Below are positions 1 through 10,800 of a DNA stretch of 64,000 nt, one piece after another. The stretch covers positions 12,780,017-12,844,016 of the forward strand of contig NC_037668.1 in assembly GCF_003255815.1 (NCBI RefSeq). Reading direction: 5' to 3'. Source of the DNA: Theropithecus gelada (Eukaryota; Chordata; Mammalia; Primates; Cercopithecidae). Positions within the stretch are counted from its first letter, which is position 1. Each line of letters begins with the position of its first letter. The notes beneath the pieces are model-generated. The model saw only the letters and a program-made list of their open reading frames with translations, searched no databases and was not told the origin of the DNA. A program made the position numbers and the translations under genes.

Positions 1-60
1 ACCGGGTGTGCGGCGCGCCAATCAGGGCTGGATACTGAGGACACGTCAGTGTAGGCTTTG
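1..60. promoter_or_regulatory. CpG-rich edge with a CCAAT box, probably the margin of the GPR89 promoter island
   Basis: Bases 5-22 contain several CpGs, and GCCAATCAG at about 18-26 is a good NF-Y type CCAAT box. CpG density drops sharply after base 60. GPR89 exon 1 must be upstream, so this is either promoter-proximal or early intron 1. The assignment is inference. Confidence 0.3.
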
Positions 61-394
61 CTTTTAGATGTCAAATCTGCATCCAGGTGTGGAGAAATTT
101 GCTGCTTCAGAGTGTCAATATAAGGTTATACATATGCTTAAAAGTATAAAGTTTCGTTTTTGCACTGACACCTCATCCTTTATCCTATGCTTACTTACCC
201 ACCTTTTTCGGATGTTTTTCTGACCCTCATTTCTTCTCCATTGGTCACCTTCATTTGTTTGTACAGTCAACAAACATTTATCGACCGTTATATAAAGCTC
301 TGAGCGTACAAACATATAAGACATTGTCTGTGCTCAATAGAAGCTTCGTCTAGTGAGCCTCTTGCTTTTACCATGTAATCCACTGTTAATTATT

Positions 395-530
395 GTTTCT
401 TCCTAGCATTTATCATAGCACTGGCATCATTTATGTATGTGTTTATGATTTTGTTTTTTGAAATCCTGCCTTGGTCATAGCTGTATCTCCACTTTTAAGT
501 GCAGGCATTCAATAAATAATTGTTGGCCAA
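395..530 (+). mobile_element. L2-like fragment
   Basis: Pattern of an L2 3' end: 'tagcatttatcatagcactggc', then 'gtgcaggcattcaataaat'. Strongly diverged. Confidence 0.4.
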
Positions 531-1339
531 CTGTTAATATTTGTGAAGCTCAGACTACCTATTTACCTTTTTCCCCTCGTCTTTCCAATAATTTGAAGAT
601 TTTTTTTTTTTTTTTTTTTTGGTTGTTTTTACTTGTTCTTTCTCTCAAACGGCAAGTAACAGAAACAGTTACCTTTTGGAGCTTAAAGTGAACTAAATTT
701 TTGTTCTTTGATTCAATTTTTGTATTGCTTCATCCTAATACTCGTCTCCGTATAGCAGAGCATTGTCCTTTTCTGTTCAAAAACTTTTACAATATTTAAG
801 AAGATAAGAAAGAAGGAAAAGCCATCCATGATCCTACCACTCTAATGCAATCTTTTTTTAAAAAAAATTTTTTTAATTTACCACCTTTCTATAGTTTTCA
901 TAATTGTTTTTATTGACTGCGTACTATTCAAATGTATTGTTAAAAAACCTGGACATGTAATTCTTCTGCTTAAAACCTTTCTAAGACTACCCAGTGCCCT
1001 TGGTGACAACTCAGGGTTATTTTTAACCCTAGTACCAATTTAAGAAAAATAGCAATATTTAATTAGCTTTTCTTTTCACTTAGAATAAAGATAAGAATGT
1101 CAGTAGAAAATTGGCTTTGCATTGCAGCCTCTAAGATTTTTAGCGTGGACATAATTGATACGTTGAACCAAGGAAGTGGCTTTCTAATTTTGTATGCCTT
1201 GTAATCATAGACTTTTACTTCACACATGTATCCATATGCAGTAATTAATTGTTAAACTAATGTGGAAGAAAGACCCAAAGATTCCTTTGCATGGAATGTT
1301 CTCTGTTCAAATATTTATGTGGCTGCTTTATCATCATTT

Positions 1340-1610
1340 CGGCATTAGTAAAAATGTCACTTTAGGAAGGTTTTACCTGACACCCTGCCCACAGCCAAAG
1401 TGGCTTTCCATTCCGGCTGCCTTCTTCCTCATTTCCATGTTTTATTTTCTTCTTGGCATTTATTGCTATAGTTCATTTGTATGTTCATGTGTTTGTTGTC
1501 TGTCCATGAAGTCCAAGACACTGTCTTTCTTGTTCTCTCCTGTATTCACCAGCATCTAAATCAGTTGCGGGCACACAGTAGCGTTGTAGTGAATATGTAT
1601 TTAATAAAAA
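1340..1610 (+). mobile_element. L2-like 3' end fragment
   Basis: Shows the L2 order 'acaccctgccc', 'tccatgaagtccaagacac', 'gggcacacagtag', 'gaatatgtatttaataaa'. Diverged old LINE2. Confidence 0.5.
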
Positions 1611-1749
1611 GCACTTCTCTAGAGAGGTGCGGTTACCTTGGAAACACCACCATTGCCCCCAGAGCCCCTCCCCGCTCATTTTTTCTGTGTTGTGTTAACT
1701 GAAAGGTTTATTTGAAATGAAATCTGAAATTAGAGATCACATATTGAAT

Positions 1750-2255
1750 CTTGCTCACTGCACCACAGGATGAAGTTCACGCTCCTTTACGTGGCTTTTC
1801 AGGTCTATTATTGATGGGACCCTTGCTCTTATCAGGTCCCTTATTGATGGGACCCTGGCTCTTCTCTCTTCAGCTGTGGCTTTCACCATTTTATTCTTTA
1901 GACTTCCTGAACTTCTTTTAGTTCCCTAACCTGGCCATGCTGTGGTGCCTCCAGATTTCCACACAGTGTGTTTTCTTTTTCTGGGCCTTTTCCTCATATC
2001 CCTTTCAGCCTTCAGATCTCAACTTGAACATCCAAGAAGCTTCTCCTAGACTGGACTAGATGTCCCTATACATACTGCCATAGTACCCTTCACCTACTTC
2101 CCCTGTAATAACGCTACCACATTGTTTTGTAATTACTTGTTTATCTCCTCCATAGATTATAAACTCCTTGAGAGTAGCATTCATGCTCTCTTGTTTGCCA
2201 TTCTATCCCTTGGACCTGGCACATATTAGGCACTAATAAATATTTGTTAAATGAT
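1750..2255 (+). mobile_element. L2 3' end fragment
   Basis: Contains 'actccttgagagtagcat', 'cctggcacatattaggcact' and 'aataaatatttgttaaatga', the hallmark L2 terminus. A 33-base tandem duplication lies near its start (1801-1866). Confidence 0.7.
1801..1866 (+). repeat. 33-base tandem duplication inside L2
   Basis: Two 33-base units, both beginning aggtc and containing attgatgggaccct, lie back to back with a few mismatches. Confidence 0.8.
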
Positions 2256-2690
2256 TAAAAGGGTGAAAAAATGATCCAGGAAAGGTGTCTTTTATACTTA
2301 ATTCTTTAATAACTATCCTGCTGATGGCCATCTTTTTTTTTTTTTTTAAACAGTAGCTAATTTTCAACCCAGAAGTCACTTTTATAAAAGCAACTGTTAT
2401 CTAACTCATGTTTTGAGCCCTCTGTACAGTCATTAAGACTTATCAGTTCCAGAGTATACTCTTAAGTCCTAAGGTCAAGATTTTACTCTGTACAATTCTG
2501 AAAGTATTAAGTCTCATTTATAATAAGAAGCTATGTGCCTTCCATTTTATTTGCAAAGCTATTTGAAATTGCATTTTGCTTCTGCATTCTTTTTGGATCC
2601 TCTATAATCTTGCCAGAATTTGTGTTTATCTTGGATGTAAATGAATTCTCCAGCTACTTTTGTGTATGTGTGTAGTTTAAAAGTCTTTTT

Positions 2691-3026
2691 TTTTTTTTTC
2701 AACTTTAATTTTATTGTAGATTTGGTACTTGTGGTGGGTATATTGTGGGACCTGAGGTTTGGGATACAAATGATCCGGTCACCCAGGTACCAGGTACATA
2801 GTACTCAATAATTGGTTTTTCAGTCCTTCCCCTTTCTCCCCTCCCCTGTCCCCAAGTAGTCTCCAGTTTCGTTTTTTGCCATCTTTATGTTGGTGAGTAC
2901 CCAATATTTAGCTCCCACTTAGAAGTGAGAACATGGGGTACTTGGTTTTCTGTTCTTGCGTTAATTTGTTTAGGATGATGGCCTCTAGGTGCATCTGTGT
3001 TGCTGCAAAAGACATAATTTTGTTCT
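2691..3026 (-). mobile_element. L1 3' end, 5'-truncated, minus strand
   Basis: Starts with a T-run and reads as the complement of an L1 3' UTR ('aagtgagaacatggggtac', 'aggatgatggcctc'). Flanked by the target-site duplication aaagtcttttt at 2680-2690 and 3028-3038, so it is a simple truncated insertion. Confidence 0.85.
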
Positions 3027-3472
3027 GAAAGTCTTTTTACACTTTCCTTGTCAATGTGAAAGGAGGCCACAATAAAATATTAAAGGTATATATCTGTTTC
3101 TCTTTTCTTCCATTCCCCTCCCCACCATATAAACTTAAAATTTTTGCTTGTTTTCTCTTACTTGTCTAAAGTTCCATTTCACAGCAATCTTGGTGATTTT
3201 TTTTTTAATCATCCATTTCCACTATACATACTACTCTCATTCCTAACTGCTCAACTTCTCTATCTTCAGTTGTGGCTTCGTAAGTCATATGAATATGGTC
3301 TCTAAACTCTGAATTTACATCTGTCTTTATAGAGTTACCATTGGTAACTCTTTATAATAGCCAAAGGATATCCTGGACATTTTCTCCTAATCTGTTTGAC
3401 CCTTTCCTTTTCTACTTGATCTAGATGCTTTGATCCAACTTACTTTCTTACACCTGCTTGTTCGTTTACCTT

Positions 3473-3500
3473 CATATATATATACATATATGTATATATA
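3473..3500. repeat. TA-rich simple repeat
   Basis: Alternating TA/CA tract, self-complementary around 3480-3498. Confidence 0.7.
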
Positions 3501-3999
3501 AGTCCATACTTGGATCATTGTTATAGTTTGTCTACCACTAATACAGAGGCCTGAAAGCTACTGTAGAAAATCACACAGCTGTGTAGTTTGCCAACGCCAT
3601 GAGTTTAACCCTCAGCTCACTGAATTACTCCTTTTCTTGACCTTAATCAGCTACTTGTTTTATTCCCCTCAAAGTTTTTCTGAATCTTTGTCAAAGCTCC
3701 CTTTTCTATACTCACCTCTTACTCTTAGCAGATAACCTTGCCTCATACTTACTCAACAAAAGTGAAGCCAAAAGGTATGATCTCCTACTGTGAATACTTT
3801 CTGCATAATCTAAAAGGTTATCTGTGTTCACAACCATTCTCACCTCCTTTCCTCCCATTTCAGAAAACGGGGTTCCCCTACTCCGGTTTAAGGCCATTCT
3901 CCCTACCTTTGATCTTAGAGTAGCTTATTTTGAAGTGGTTAAAAGCGCAGATTTTCTAAACAGCCAGACTCAATAAGAGCTGAAAACATATTATTTTTT

Positions 4000-4215
4000 T
4001 AAAAAGCACAGATTTTGGAGTCAAACAGGCTTGAGTTCAATCTTGATTCTGATACTTACTATAAATTGATTAACTTCTCTAAACCTCATCTTCCTCTGTG
4101 AAAATAGGACAATCAAACTTACCTTACTGGGTTTTTAATGATTTTTATAAGATTATAATGCTAAGTACTACTTAGAGAGCCTGGAATATAGTAAATCTTC
4201 AATAAAAGTTACCTA
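4000..4215 (+). mobile_element. MIR element
   Basis: MIR order is visible: 'gattttggagtcaaacagg', 'aaacctcatcttcctctgtg', 'aataggacaat', then a drifted 'agcctggaatatagtaaat' end. Confidence 0.7.
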
Positions 4216-4479
4216 ATGATAATAATAAATTAATAGTATCAGTTCATCCTCTAGCATTCCATCATCCTTCTCATCTTTTTCTCCTTACTTGACTGCTTTC
4301 TTTCCCCTTGGCCAATAAACTGTCCCTTTATTCCATATTCTTCTCTAGCCTATTATCTAGTGTTCTCTTTTTTTCTCATTCCTGGCCCTCCCTGGAGTAA
4401 TTTGCGTTTACTTTCCCCACTGGTTTAGCTCCCATTCATTCTGACCTGCTACACTCTGGTTCCTGCCCCTACCTCACCA

Positions 4480-6040
4480 TTCAAACTGTGTTCCTTATCC
4501 TCTAGTGTTTTCTTCTTGGCACATTGCTCTCCTTACTCTAGATACTGTTCCCAGGTGATCTTGTGTACTTTGATGGTTTCAACTCATAAGTATATCTTAG
4601 ACCTGCCTTCACAATCTGTCTTTTATTCAGGTGCTTGCTGGATATCTTGACCCATCTTGCTGGCTGTCCCTCAGGCCCTTAGTGTGTTCAAAATGAGCTC
4701 ATCATTTTCCCCATCCTCTGCCCCCTTTCCTAAACCTCTTCTTTCTCCAATATTCTTAATATAAATTAGGTAGCTTCACTATTCATCTTGTATTCCAAAT
4801 TATCATCCTTGACTTCTCCCTGCTGATTTTACCTTCTAAATAGTTCTCAAATCTGTCGTCTCCTCTTCTGTCACCAAATGTCTTAATTCAGGGCTTTCTC
4901 ATCTTTCATCTGAACTCCCATAACACATTTCTATGATGTTTCTCTTCCTACAATGTTATTTCCTTCAAATGTGTCTTCCACACAGCCACCATACTGCTCT
5001 CTATAATATACAACAAATCAGACCATGCCATTTCCCTGCTTAAATAACCCTCACCACCTACAGACTATAATCTTAGGGTGGCCTTCAAAGCTCTCAGTGG
5101 TTGGACATCCACTCCTCTTGTCTAGCCTCATTTTTAACCTCTTCCTTCTTTGAATTTCATCTTCTAGCATCTCCAAACCATGTGTAGTTCCTGGCATATA
5201 CCACGCTTTTCACTCTGCACCTTTACTCATGCCCTTTGCTATCTGGAAAGCCCTGTCCTCCTACCCCTACCACCTGTTTTTACCCTACTTGATTCTTTTT
5301 TTGTTCATTTGTTTTGTTTTGAGACAGGGTTTCTCTCCGTCACCCAAGCTGGAATGCAGTGATGTGCTCACGGCTCACTGTAGCCTCCACCTGCCAGACT
5401 CAAGTGGCCCTTCCACCTCAGCCTCCCCATAAGCTGGAACTACAGGCACGCACCACCACACCTAGCTAATTTTTGTATTTTTTGTAGAGATAGGGTTTCA
5501 CCATGTTACCCAAGCTGTTCTCGAACTCCTGGGCTCAAGCAATCCACCCACCTTGGCCTCCCAAAGTGCTGGGATTACAGGCGTGAGCCACTGTGTCCAG
5601 CCTCCCTACTTGATTCTTATTCATCCTTTGAGAGGGTGGTTTTTAATATGTTAGGGGTGGTGGAAACCGTTGAGTGTGTGATGAATACCTTCAACCACTC
5701 TAGAAAAATGCACATAATCCCAAAATTTGCACACAATATCAAGTTGTAACTGCAAATTAAAACTTCCTTCAGCTCAAGCATTATCTTCTCCAGAAAATCT
5801 GTCCTAAGCCCCTACAGATTGGTTTGGTCTCCCTCTTTCATATTGTTTTACAATATCATGTATGTATTTCTATCATTGCACATCCATATTATGTTATAGT
5901 TATTTATGTAGTGTCTTCACTATATTGTGAGCTTGTAGAGGGTAGTAACCATCCTACTCATCTTTGTATCCCCAGCACCTAGCATAGCACATCGGAGTTA
6001 TTACAGAAGATTTAAGATTGAATGCTGAAGAATAAACTGT
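4480..6040 (+). mobile_element. L2 element interrupted by an Alu
   Basis: Both flanks of the Alu at 5298-5603 read as one L2: 'ggccttcaaagctctcagtgg', 'gccctttgctatctggaaagc', and after the Alu 'atcatgtatgtatttc', 'gtatccccagcacctagcat'. Confidence 0.65.
5298..5603 (-). mobile_element. Alu (older, S/J-like) with target-site duplication
   Basis: Complement of a full Alu. The direct repeat ccctacttgattctt at 5283-5297 and 5604-5618 marks clean insertion into L2. Confidence 0.9.
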
Positions 6041-6866
6041 CTTTTATGTAGACCACTTAGCCATTCAGCAAGCACTTATGGAGAGTCTGCTATATACCAG
6101 GCTTTGTGCTGGATGCCAAGGATACAAAGATTACAAGACAAACATGGTTTTTGTCCTCATAGAGCTTATAATCTAATGTCAAAAAATATTTAAATCAGGC
6201 ATTACAAAACTGCATGGTAAGCACTTTGATGAGGGAAGTACGATGTAGAATAAGATTATATAAAAAGAGCAATTTATCTGTGTTTGGGAGGGCAGCGAGG
6301 GCCTTCCAGAGGGAGTAAATAGCGTAACTGGGAGAGGGTTGGAGAGAAGTTCCTGTCAGAGGACATTTACAGAGGTCTCAATGTGAAAGAATATGGGTCT
6401 AAAGAACCAAAGGAAGTTCCAGGGGGCTGAACACATGAGTTTGCTAGGCAGCAGGGGCATGATAAGAAGCTAAAGTAGTCTGTGCTAAACTACTGAGTTT
6501 ACATTTGCTCAGTAAAGTAGTCCCTAGGAAGACATAAAATCATTTCTTCATAAAGGTCCTAGCCAGTTTAAGAAGAAAAGATTAGTCGTGTCAGTGCGTG
6601 TCTATGTATAGAAAGTTCTATTTACTACAGACCAGCTTTGTCAGCTGTCACGTGGCTACGGTCTCTGCCAGTTTGAAACAAAACTGACAAAAGAGGGATC
6701 CTGCAATCTCTCAGCTTTACACTGAGATGAAAAACACTTTATGTAGATTAGGCAGGATGGCGGAGAAGCTAAGAAAACTCTCTGAAGGAAACAGATATAA
6801 AACACATTAGGCTTTCTACTGCTCGTCTACTTTTGGTGTCAACTCCTTTCCCGTGAAGTTTTTATT

Positions 6867-7106
6867 TTTTAAATTGATTTATTTTTATTTATTTTTTGAG
6901 ACAGGGTCTCACTCTGTTGCGCAGGCTGGAGCATAGTGGTGCAGTCATGGCTCACTGCAGCCTCAACTTCCTAGGCTCAGGTGATCTTCCCACCTTTGCC
7001 TCCCAGGTGACTGAGACTACAGGCACACCCCGCCACCCCCAGCTCATTTTTATGTGTGTGTGTTTTTTTGTAGAAACGGGTTTTCACCATGTTGGCAGGC
7101 TGGTAT
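6867..7106 (-). mobile_element. AluJ-like element, 5'-truncated
   Basis: Complement of Alu with older variants ('ggctggagcatagtgg', 'cctaggctcaggtgat'). It stops at 'ttggcaggctgg' without the left end. Confidence 0.8.
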
Positions 7107-7173
7107 TTTTTTTTAAATACTTGCAGTCAGGGATCATCCGTAAGAAGCAAATCTCACTCTGACTCCTTTTCTT

Positions 7174-7465
7174 TTCATTTTTTTTTTGAGACCGAATCTC
7201 ACTCTATCACCCAGGCCGTAATGCAGTGGCACGATACTGGCTCTCTGCAACCTCCGCCTCCCAGATTCAAGCTATTCTCATGCCTCAGCCTCTAGGAGCA
7301 GCTGGGATTACAGGTGTCCACACTCAGCTAATTTTTGTGTTTTCAGTAGAGATGGGGCTTCGCCATGTTGGCCAAGACTGGTCTTAAACTCCTGGCCTCA
7401 GGTGATCTGCCTACCTTGTCCTCCCAAAGTGCTGGGATTACAAGTGTGAGCCACCGCACCTGGCC
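7174..7465 (-). mobile_element. Alu element
   Basis: Full-length complement of Alu ending 'cgcacctggcc'. Imperfect direct repeats (ctgactccttttctttt and ctgattccttttctatt) flank it. Confidence 0.88.
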
Positions 7466-7778
7466 GCTGATTCCTTTTCTATTTGCGAACTTCTCTGGCT
7501 CATGTAATTATTATCATAAGATTATGGGAAAATACGTACTTCCATTTTTGTCTTGAAGCATACTCTGTAACATGTATAACTTCAAACATCCAAGAACATT
7601 TAAACATTTATTTCCAATGTCATGAGCTTTAATAAGTAGGTCTTATAAGAGCGGATCTTATCTTTAATCCCTGAAATAAGTTAACCGTCTAGTTAGCAGA
7701 CCTGTTTTATAGAAATGTTTCTATAAAACGTTTCTCAAAAAATATATATATTGACATTCTATCTTCTTTCCCTTCCAG

Positions 7779-7838
7779 ATACTATTTTTTGGATTTGGGT
7801 GGCTTTTCTTCATGCGCCAATTGTTTAAAGACTATGAG
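7779..7838 (+). CDS. GPR89: GPR89 exon 2 (residues 15-34)
   Basis: Sixty bases, phase 0 at both ends, preceded by a pyrimidine tract and ttccag and followed by gtgaga. It encodes the rest of membrane segment 1 (ILFFGFGWLFF) and the polar MRQLFKDYE. Because it opens in phase 0, the missing exon 1 must end on a whole codon. Confidence 0.96.
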
Positions 7839-10800
7839 GTGAGAAGAAATAATTTTGTCATACTTACACTATATGAATTTAGATTGACAAGAAAAATGTC
7901 TCCATTAAAGAAACATTATGTTCATTTCCAAGATAGGAAGCTGTTACCAAATAAGTACTATATAACTATTAGATTGGAGAATATAATTAGGCTTAATTGA
8001 TTTAAAAGGGGGGAAAAAAGGCAAGCCAAATGTAGCCCAGAAGTTAGGAGAAAGGAATGTTATGCCTTAGTCGTATCAGGATATGCACCAATAGCAAATA
8101 GTTATTCTGCAGGAGAGAATTTAATTCATAATGTCTCACAAATGTTCCCTTTCATTTGTCTATCTGGCCCTGAATTGCCAGTCTTATATTCTAAGTTAAT
8201 ATCAAAATCTCAAGGCTATCAGGGGAACCAGCCCCCAATATTTCAACATAGGTTCTTTCTGTTTTCCCTAAGTGTCGACCGGTCTCAGAAATAAAGAGTA
8301 CAAAGAGAAAAATTTTACAGCTAGGCCTCTGGGGGTGCCATCACATATTGGTAGGACTGTGACGGCGACCCTGAGCCACAAAACCAGCAAGTTTTTATTA
8401 GGGATTTCAAAAGCAGAGGGGGTGTATGAATAGGAAGTGGGTCACAGAAGCCAGTGCTTCAGATGCAATAAAAGATCACAAGGCAGAGGCAAAAATTAGA
8501 ATTACTGATGAGGATCTGTGTCCCGCTGTGCACGCATTGTCTTGATAAACAACAGGAAACAGGGTTCGAGACCTGGCAACTGGTCTGACTAGAATTTACC
8601 AGGCTGGAATTTCCCAATCCTAGTAAGCCTGAGGGCACTGCAGGAGACCAAGGCGTATTTCAGTCCTATCTCAACCGCATAAGACAGACTTCCTAGAGCG
8701 GCCCTTCATAAACCTCCCCCTAGGTATGCATTCCTTCCCCAAGGTTATTCCTTGATGGGAAAAGAATTCAGCGATATTTCTCCTACCTGCTTTCTGCAAG
8801 AAGAAAAATATGGCTGTATTCTGCCTGACCCCGCAGGCAGTCAGACCTTATGGTTATCTTCCCTTGTTCCCTGAAAATCGCTGTTCTGTTCTTTTTCAGG
8901 GTGCACTGATTTCGTATTGTTCAAACACACATGCTTTACAAACAATTTGTACAGTTAACGCAATCATCACAGGGTCCTGAGGTGACATACATCCTCAGCT
9001 TACAAAGATGACGGAATTAAGAGATTAAAACAGGCGTAAGAAATTATAAAAGTATTAATTTGGAGAACTAATCAATGTCCATGAAATCTTCACAATTTAT
9101 ATTCAGAGATTGCAGTAAAGACAGGTGTAAGAAATTATAAAAGTCCTAATTTGGGGAACTAATAAATGCCCATGAAATCTTCACAATTTATGTTCTGCCA
9201 CAGCTTCAGCCGGTCCCTCCATTCGGGGTCCCTGACTTCCCGCAACACAAAGCTGGTGTTTTTATCTTAAGCTTTGGATTCAGAAGATCAACCATCCTAG
9301 ACTGGACATTTCCTAGTTAGTTCTCCTAATTAGTAATAAGATCAGGAGTTATAGTCTACATTGGGTCATTTTTAGGATGTTCTCCATTAAACTTTCTCGG
9401 GGAGTTTATTGTCTGAAAGAGCCTGGAATTCTGGAGATTTTCTTCTGCCCAATACTTTAAGGCCTCCCAAGGGAGGTTCCAGAACTGATCCAGGATCTGC
9501 AGAGTGTTGAAGAACCCCTTTAAACATTAACCATTATATATGAATCTGTCAGTTTTTTGTCAGTGTGCATCAGGAATTCTAAGTGCTACCTATGACCCTG
9601 TCACTTCATCTTCTTGTCCTCAAAATTCTTCATCCACAAGAGGATGCTGGTAATAGTGACTCAAGATTCAGAAGTGCCACCTACTTTGGTCTTTTTCTTT
9701 AGCTCCAGGCAAGTTGCTGTTGTGGCCCTACTTCCAGTGACTTCAGAATTTCCTCAAAATAAGTTTTCTGACTTGTAACCAGAAGGAGGTTATCAGTTCA
9801 GTTTTTAAACACGGAAATAACTTCTAGTTTCTATTTGGCTTTTAACAGATACGTCAGTATGTTGTACAGGTGATCTTCTCTGTGACATTTGCATTTTCTT
9901 GCACCATGTTTGAGCTCATCATCTTTGAAATCTTAGGAGTATTGAATAGCAGGTGAGTAAGAGTACTGAATAACTCCTCTTGAAGAGTTCTGTGCTACAT
10001 TCTTTACGGTGGAAAAGCTATCTGGATCTCATAACTGAGATAAAAAAGAAACACTGTGTTAATAATTTAGTCTCAGTAACTACAATGATCACAGCAGATA
10101 TGGGTCACAGCCACCTAGTAGCTGCTTTGACAAAGATTATGAGAAGCCAGGAAAAAAAAGATCTGACCATTAACTCTGAAAAACTCATTGGAGTGAGGCT
10201 GTGAAGCCGCAGACTAGGCTTCACTCCTAGAAGCTTTATTTTTCCGGGACTGCTCGCTGACTGAATCCCAGTAACAGCCCTTCACATTGTTCTGCTGATT
10301 GAAAATCTCTACCTGAAAAGGTTAGAATTCCTCAGAGATACTTAACGATCTCTCTGAAGACTGAGCTCCAGTTCTTACTTAACTTAGTTACTTTTATTGA
10401 TTTTACAGTCATGGTCAAGTTTGGTTGAATGTAAAGTGTTTCTTAAAACACTTTTTAAAAGTAACTCTTTTTTTTTTTTTTTGAGACGGAGTCTCGCTCT
10501 GTCGCCCAGGCTGGAGTGCAGTGGCCGGATCTCAGCTCACTGCAAGCTCCGCCTCCCGGGTTCACGCCATTCTCCGGCCTCAGCCTCCCGAGTAGCTGGG
10601 ACTACAGGCGCCCGCCACCTCGCCCGGCTAGTTTTTTGTATTTCTTAATAGAGACGGGGTTTCACCATGTTAGCCAGGATGGTCTCGATCTCCTGACCTC
10701 GTGATCCGCCCGTCTCGGCCTCCCAAAGTGCTGGGATTACAGGCTTGAGCCACCGCGCCCGGCCAAAAGTAACTCTTTACTCCCTTCCGAATAATAGACC

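Larger units (their letters stand above)
61..7778 (+). other. GPR89: GPR89 intron 1 (part)
   Basis: No gene was found. It holds L2 pieces (about 395-530, 1340-1610, 1750-2255, 4480-6040), an L1 3' end, a MIR (about 4000-4215), three Alus, a T-run at 600-622 and a TA repeat at 3473-3500. The rest is plain AT-rich sequence. Confidence 0.85.
7839..9848 (+). other. GPR89: GPR89 intron 2
   Basis: Contains one solo LTR (8217-9247). The remainder (7839-8210 and 9254-9848) shows no recognisable element. Confidence 0.85.
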
